9,099 nucleotides of DNA from Candidatus Omnitrophota bacterium (GTDB taxonomy: Bacteria; Verrucomicrobiota; Verrucomicrobiia; Limisphaerales; UBA1319), in the NCBI GenBank assembly GCA_023473405.1, contig JAMCZD010000419.1:1-9099 (forward strand). The letters are read 5' to 3'. The position numbers and the translations under genes are program-made. This document shows, one piece after another, positions 5,014 to 9,099 of the stretch; positions within the stretch are counted from its first letter, which is position 1, and each line of letters starts with the position of its first letter. The notes below the pieces were generated by a model. It was not told the DNA's origin. It saw only the letters and a program-made list of their open reading frames with translations, and did no database searches.

Positions 5014-7110
5014 CTATTCGATCTTCTTGCCTGCCAAAAATATGGGGGATTCTGTTAACTCGACGGTTATCGATCCTTGCTTGGTGATGCGATTCCCGAA
5101 CGGATCACTCTGATACCCATCTTCAACCCGGAAGTTCAATTTCGCGATTTCTCGTTGCACCGTCCACGCCGCTACAACGTCGGTGGAACCGCGGCGGAAG
5201 CGCGCAACGCGGATATTCGGAGAGAACGCCTCCACTTCCACCGGGACAGCCCCAGCCAATTCGTGAATCATGTTGGCTATTTGCACATACGCGAGCTTAG
5301 CCGATAGCCCATTCGACCGAAAGCGGGTGATACCAAGCTGTTCCTCGAAACCCTCGCCGGGTCCATCAGGACCGAGTTGATAGAGAAACACTTTGTCAAT
5401 GCCGTAGGCGAATTCGAGAATCACCTGTCTTACCAGGTAATCGCCCTGCTGTTTCTCAGTAACATTACCTCCCGTGACCTTTTCCGAGCAGATGCTGAAT
5501 CCATGTTCTGTAATCCATACTTCCTTCCCAGCAACCAAATCGCGGATTTTCGGCACCGATTCCCGCAGTTTGTCTACACTGCTGACCGAAGAAGTCAACT
5601 CCGGACGCCGGTTGCGCGGGTAGGGATAGTTATGCCAGTCATAGGCATCGAGATACTGCCCCAATGAAATAGGTGGTTTCAGGTACAGATCAAACAAGCC
5701 CCCGGTATCGCCGGGGTTGGCGCCCATGGCGAGACCTACGATCTTGCAGTTTGGGTCCGCGGAGCGCGCCGCTTGCCTGACCGCTTTCAAGTCGGCCTCC
5801 CACAGCTTAGGGTGATCTAACGCGCTGGTCGCCGGAGGTCCTTCCGGCTCATTCCAGACATTGAACGCGGGTAGTTTTCCCTTGTAACGCCGCAATACCC
5901 GGCCCACGTAATCCGCATGGTCCTGTGGATCGAAGGTGCCGTCCTCCAGCTTTGCCCACGAAGGGACGTATGTGAGGATAGGAAATAGCTTGAGGCCATA
6001 CTTTTCGGCAATTTCCATCTGTTTATCCAGCGGTTCCCAGGACACCTGGTCCCGACTGGTTGAGAAGGCGCTCCAGTTCCAGCCCACACGAGCCCAACGC
6101 AGTCCCAATCGGCGCAATAACCGAGCATTATCCTCACCTGCCGCATGTATGGTGAAGCCGAGGTCCATCTCTCGGTCCATTGGCGGCGGGCGCATGATTG
6201 CGACTCTTGCCTCGGATTCGATTCCGCAACCTTCGGCGGAAGTGTGGACCAAGTATTCATAGAGGCCGTAGCCGGCACCCTTGTCGAATGGAAGAGTCAT
6301 CTGCGCTGACCCGTTAGATCGCGCCCTCAAAGATAGCTTATTGTGTGACAAGACCCGGCCGTCAGGTAGTTGGCGCAGTTGCCATGATGATGTCACGGAA
6401 AGATTATGACGCTGGTAGTTGGTCACCTTCAGTGAAACGTTTACTTCTTTCGGCGACTCGTAAATGCCCGCGTAGGCTTTGTTCTCAAGCGTCATTGTAC
6501 AGGGCACACCGCGGAATTCTGTTGCCACTTTTCCTTCCTCCATCTGAACCGCATCTATGTCAAAAGATTCGGTAATATCCTGCAAGACAATTAGTAACTT
6601 CCACGTATCCGAATCTCCACTGTTGCAGGGGGCCGACACGCGCGCCCACTTGCCTCCGGTATCCTGGGGAAACGGTTCACGCATTGCCCACGCGGGACCT
6701 CCGCCATACCATGCGGATTTAACTGATTTGCAGCGCACATACATTGAGATCACATAGTCTGTGTGGCGTTTCACGGCAATATCTTGAAACATAAAAGTAT
6801 AAACGCCGGACTTCGCCTGCGATTGGTTCGTGATACGAATGGCCGAAGGGCCGTGGAAGCCCTCATCAACACGGCTAAAAGTGCCACGCGCCAAGCCTTC
6901 AATCCCCAGGTTCCAGGCGGTGGGCCGCCATGGATTATCGGTGGCTTCCTCAAAACTTGCATTCTTAACAAGGCTTATCGTATCCGCCTTGCTATTATAC
7001 CCGAGGCTGATGGAAGCGAGAATCAGGAGTACCGTGCAAAATGTGAGGGATATGAAATACATCTTGACGCTATCCCCGGAAAAGGATAATTGATTCTCTT
7101 TTGTGCTCAT
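5014..7110 (-). CDS. Membrane-anchored or secreted clan GH-A glycoside hydrolase with N-terminal carbohydrate-binding-like domain
   Basis: Predicted 698 residues. Residues 17-37 are hydrophobic (signal peptide or anchor). Residues 46-200 look like a CBM4/9-type jelly roll ('LVKNASFEEATDNPWRPTAW' to 'FDIDAVQMEEG'). Residues 205-305 look like a beta-sandwich linker. Residues 315-620 form a TIM-barrel: 'LRRLGLRWARVGWNW', then the acid/base Glu421 in 'FNVWNEPEGP', and the nucleophile Glu535 in 'EVWITEHGFS'. A small beta domain follows to 698. Both catalytic Glu sit after strands 4 and 7 as in clan GH-A retaining enzymes. GH39 or GH5-like is the best guess; the substrate is not readable. Start: ATG 7110 has no Shine-Dalgarno. 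ATG 7062 (Met17) has GGGGA ten bases upstream and would begin directly at the signal peptide, so it may be the true start. The stop is TAG. Confidence 0.88.
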   Translation of the reverse strand: MSTKENQLSFSGDSVKMYFISLTFCTVLLILASISLGYNSKADTISLVKNASFEEATDNPWRPTAWNLGIEGLARGTFSRVDEGFHGPSAIRITNQSQAKSGVYTFMFQDIAVKRHTDYVISMYVRCKSVKSAWYGGGPAWAMREPFPQDTGGKWARVSAPCNSGDSDTWKLLIVLQDITESFDIDAVQMEEGKVATEFRGVPCTMTLENKAYAGIYESPKEVNVSLKVTNYQRHNLSVTSSWQLRQLPDGRVLSHNKLSLRARSNGSAQMTLPFDKGAGYGLYEYLVHTSAEGCGIESEARVAIMRPPPMDREMDLGFTIHAAGEDNARLLRRLGLRWARVGWNWSAFSTSRDQVSWEPLDKQMEIAEKYGLKLFPILTYVPSWAKLEDGTFDPQDHADYVGRVLRRYKGKLPAFNVWNEPEGPPATSALDHPKLWEADLKAVRQAARSADPNCKIVGLAMGANPGDTGGLFDLYLKPPISLGQYLDAYDWHNYPYPRNRRPELTSSVSSVDKLRESVPKIRDLVAGKEVWITEHGFSICSEKVTGGNVTEKQQGDYLVRQVILEFAYGIDKVFLYQLGPDGPGEGFEEQLGITRFRSNGLSAKLAYVQIANMIHELAGAVPVEVEAFSPNIRVARFRRGSTDVVAAWTVQREIAKLNFRVEDGYQSDPFGNRITKQGSITVELTESPIFLAGKKIE

Positions 7111-7338
7111 GTGGGAAACTTGTGCCCGGCCGTTTTCAGAGTCAAGCGCCGATTTTAAGACTGTTTGTGGTTCAGTCTGGTAAGAAAAGCGCCCAACTCC
7201 AAGACCTCACGATGGCCTTCGGCGCGCGGCGGCGCGGCGGACACCCGCAACTTGGTTTGACTCGCGGCACAACGGGTTGCCACTCCCACAGTTGCGATGT
7301 CCTTGTCCCGGTCCGGGCCGCGATGGTTTAACAGTCCG

Positions 7339-7617
7339 CTAAGCGAGCCGCCGGACGAAGTCGTAATTCACAAGCGGCCGTCCGTCGTAGTCGAGTGCCA
7401 TATCCAACCACGTCCGGGCCTCATTCAACCGCCCCAACCGGCAAGCGCGACACGCGAGGTCATATTGGAGGGCGGAGTTTTTGGGTTAATTCCGACCCGC
7501 GGGAAGAAGCGCATCCCAAGCCTCCCGGGCGCGGTTCAAGCGCTTCAGGTTCCCCGACCGCGTGATGCAACCCGGTGCCTGGTTCGAGGCAAACTTGATG
7601 GCATCGGCTACGCGCAT
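7339..7617 (-). pseudogene. TPR-like protein relic with in-frame stop
   Basis: In one minus-strand frame the sequence reads 'LKRLNRAREAWDALLPAGRN', a TAA stop at 7486-7488, then 'PKNSALQYDLACRACRLG' and 'RLNEARTWLDMALDYDG', ending at TAG 7339-7341. The second part matches the last tetratricopeptide repeat of small TPR proteins ('YNLACYACQLGRLDEARxWLxxAL'), and the first part resembles the repeat before it. The stop in the middle and lack of any ribosome binding site argue for decay. The upper boundary is approximate. It fills the gap between the two glycosidase genes. Confidence 0.5.
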
Positions 7618-7647
7618 GACATTCTCATCCACTCTCGGTTTTATAGA

Positions 7648-9099
7648 TCAACCGGTCTTCTTATATACAAGAACCACCGCACCGGGTTGATTCTCAATAA
7701 AGATTTTCAGTCCATTTTGCATTAGTTGTTGGCCGGTGGCGATGGTTTTATCGGAAGTATCCAGATTGCTTATTTCATAGCGAGCGGCAGGATCCAGACT
7801 GAACAGCCTGAACTGGCAGCCCAGACAAATACTATCCTGCCGACGAAACGCCTGTAACATCCCCTCCCCGGTCTCCGGCTGATCGAACTGCCAGGCGAGC
7901 CATGCATTATTCTCCAGGCTGTAAGGCGTGAGGGGATAATAATCTCCCAGATAGTAAGGGGCGATTTTCCGCCACTGGGCGATCATTCTTCGGAGATACT
8001 CAAAATCCACTGGCTTTCGCAGGTCGTGTCCCATAATCATGGCAGGCATCATGTTGCCGCGAAAGGTGTATGGGTCCAGTTGACCGCCCCAATGGCCGAA
8101 GTAGGGAAGCCAGAAAGCGATTCCATAGGTCATGCCCTGCATTCCGACCGGCTCGCCCGCATAATCGCTGCGCCATAACGGCACTGAGCGGCGCATGGTT
8201 TCCAGATCATTGCGCATTCCACCGCTGGCACAGTTATCGATCAGTAAATCCGGCCGGCGTCTCAGTTGATCGTCAAGATGGGACAGGAAACCCTGGACAT
8301 AATGATTTTCCGTTATGCCCTGCCGGTCCTCGGCATCGTTGGCCCGCCAGAAGATTAGCGGTTCAATGTTATAATCCAGACGATAGGTATCGATGCCTTC
8401 TTTATTCAAAACCTTGGCGATTCGATTGTTCAGCCATTCCAAGGCCTCGGGATTGCCCATATTCAGTAATTTCCGGTTCTCTAATGGCAGTCCCTGATTG
8501 ATCTGGCTTTCAATGCCGGGGATATTGGGCGGCGACAGAAGCCACTGCGGTTTCTTCTCCGCCTGCCAGGACCCGGCAAATATATGCTCGGGATCAAACC
8601 ACAAAATCGTCTTGATGCCGTGGGCATGGCAATAATCGCTGATCGCCCGGATTCCCTTGGGAAAACGATGATAGTCGGCGGTGAAGGTACCCAAATCCTC
8701 CAGGGGATATTCATGCTCATCCTTAAGTCCGACCACCTTTTGGTAGGACTTGGGCAGCAGAAACCATCCCAAATCCATCCACCAGTAATCCAGCTTTATG
8801 TTTTCCTTCAGATAGCGATCCAGAAACCGGATATGATCTTCTTCCCGGCTGTTGAACATTAACGCCAATCCGCTATACCCCGAAATTCCTCCCGCTAACT
8901 GGGGAGCGGGCAATTTACCACCCGGGCGCGGCAGGTTATGCTGTAACATCCACTGCCGCCAGATATTCTGCGCCCGAATCCAGTCACCGCCTTTCCAGAA
9001 CTGCATGACGATAAGCGGCGTGCGAATCTCTTCACCGGGGAGAAGCCTGCAATGGGTCAACTCCTGGCCCGCTCGAATCTGTAATCCGGCACCATGGTC
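7648..9099 (-). CDS. GH36-type alpha-galactosidase, 5' end beyond window
   Basis: Hydrolyses terminal alpha-galactosyl residues, or a related alpha-linked sugar, with retention. 483 codons are visible, numbered here from the codon at 9099; the frame is open at the right edge, so the N-terminal beta-sandwich is missing. The barrel carries 'LDYWWMDLGWF' (residues 103-113), 'GIKTILWFDPEHI', the nucleophile Asp242 in 'DTYRLDYN', 'IDNCASGGMRND' (287-298) and the acid/base Asp312 in 'LWRSDYAGEP'. These correspond to the GH36 'KxDxN', 'CSSGGGRxD' and 'WTSD' motifs. The C-terminal 90 residues form the usual beta domain ('SLENNAWLAWQFD..'). Whether the full protein has a signal peptide cannot be seen. 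Same strand as the downstream GH-A gene but 538 bases from it. Confidence 0.92.
   Translation of the reverse strand, partial: DHGAGLQIRAGQELTHCRLLPGEEIRTPLIVMQFWKGGDWIRAQNIWRQWMLQHNLPRPGGKLPAPQLAGGISGYSGLALMFNSREEDHIRFLDRYLKENIKLDYWWMDLGWFLLPKSYQKVVGLKDEHEYPLEDLGTFTADYHRFPKGIRAISDYCHAHGIKTILWFDPEHIFAGSWQAEKKPQWLLSPPNIPGIESQINQGLPLENRKLLNMGNPEALEWLNNRIAKVLNKEGIDTYRLDYNIEPLIFWRANDAEDRQGITENHYVQGFLSHLDDQLRRRPDLLIDNCASGGMRNDLETMRRSVPLWRSDYAGEPVGMQGMTYGIAFWLPYFGHWGGQLDPYTFRGNMMPAMIMGHDLRKPVDFEYLRRMIAQWRKIAPYYLGDYYPLTPYSLENNAWLAWQFDQPETGEGMLQAFRRQDSICLGCQFRLFSLDPAARYEISNLDTSDKTIATGQQLMQNGLKIFIENQPGAVVLVYKKTG

Noticed and set aside
7158..7178. Inverted repeat AGACTG/CAGTCT with a nine-base loop upstream of the GH-A gene
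   Set aside because: The six-base stem with no following T run on either strand is too weak to call a terminator, and a single site is too little for an operator.

Overview
The window looks like a chromosomal piece from a Verrucomicrobiota-type bacterium, most like the Pedosphaera/Limisphaera side of the phylum. Three things suggest this: a small secreted PEP-CTERM protein of a kind common there, relics of an autotransport-free secreted SUMF1-type protein with the 'LDIQTYAGLTITG' leader module, and large secreted or anchored glycoside hydrolases. This assignment is by recognition only; no search was run.

Region 1 (1-2727, minus strand) is a methionine-synthesis pair. metY (O-acetylhomoserine sulfhydrylase) is followed 159 bases later by metX (homoserine O-acetyltransferase). 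Together they convert homoserine to O-acetylhomoserine and then, with sulfide, to homocysteine. The metX frame is still open at the left edge, well past the usual end of MetX, which suggests a C-terminal fusion, possibly to MetW.

Region 2 (2728-3545) holds a plus-strand tRNA-Leu(UAG). On its left is a 24-codon orphan fragment of a PEP-CTERM gene; on its right is a possible, weak tyrosine-recombinase remnant. The rest has no gene I can support.

Region 3 (3546-5013, minus strand) starts with an intact PEP-CTERM gene. Upstream of it lies a mosaic of three broken genes joined end to end: a SUMF1/formylglycine-generating-enzyme-like pseudogene with a frameshift and an internal deletion, a piece of a DDE transposase, and the N-terminal zinc-binding part of an alcohol dehydrogenase.

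Region 4 (5014-9099, minus strand) carries two carbohydrate-active enzymes: a clan GH-A glycosidase with an N-terminal carbohydrate-binding-like domain, and a GH36-type alpha-galactosidase cut off by the right edge. A TPR-like relic with an in-frame stop lies between them. The two enzymes could act on the same plant- or algal-type polysaccharides, but they are separated by more than 500 bases, so an operon is uncertain.

I see no coherent undescribed system. The most notable feature is the density of gene relics (five or six in about 5 kb), including a fragment that can be traced to an intact relative in the same window.
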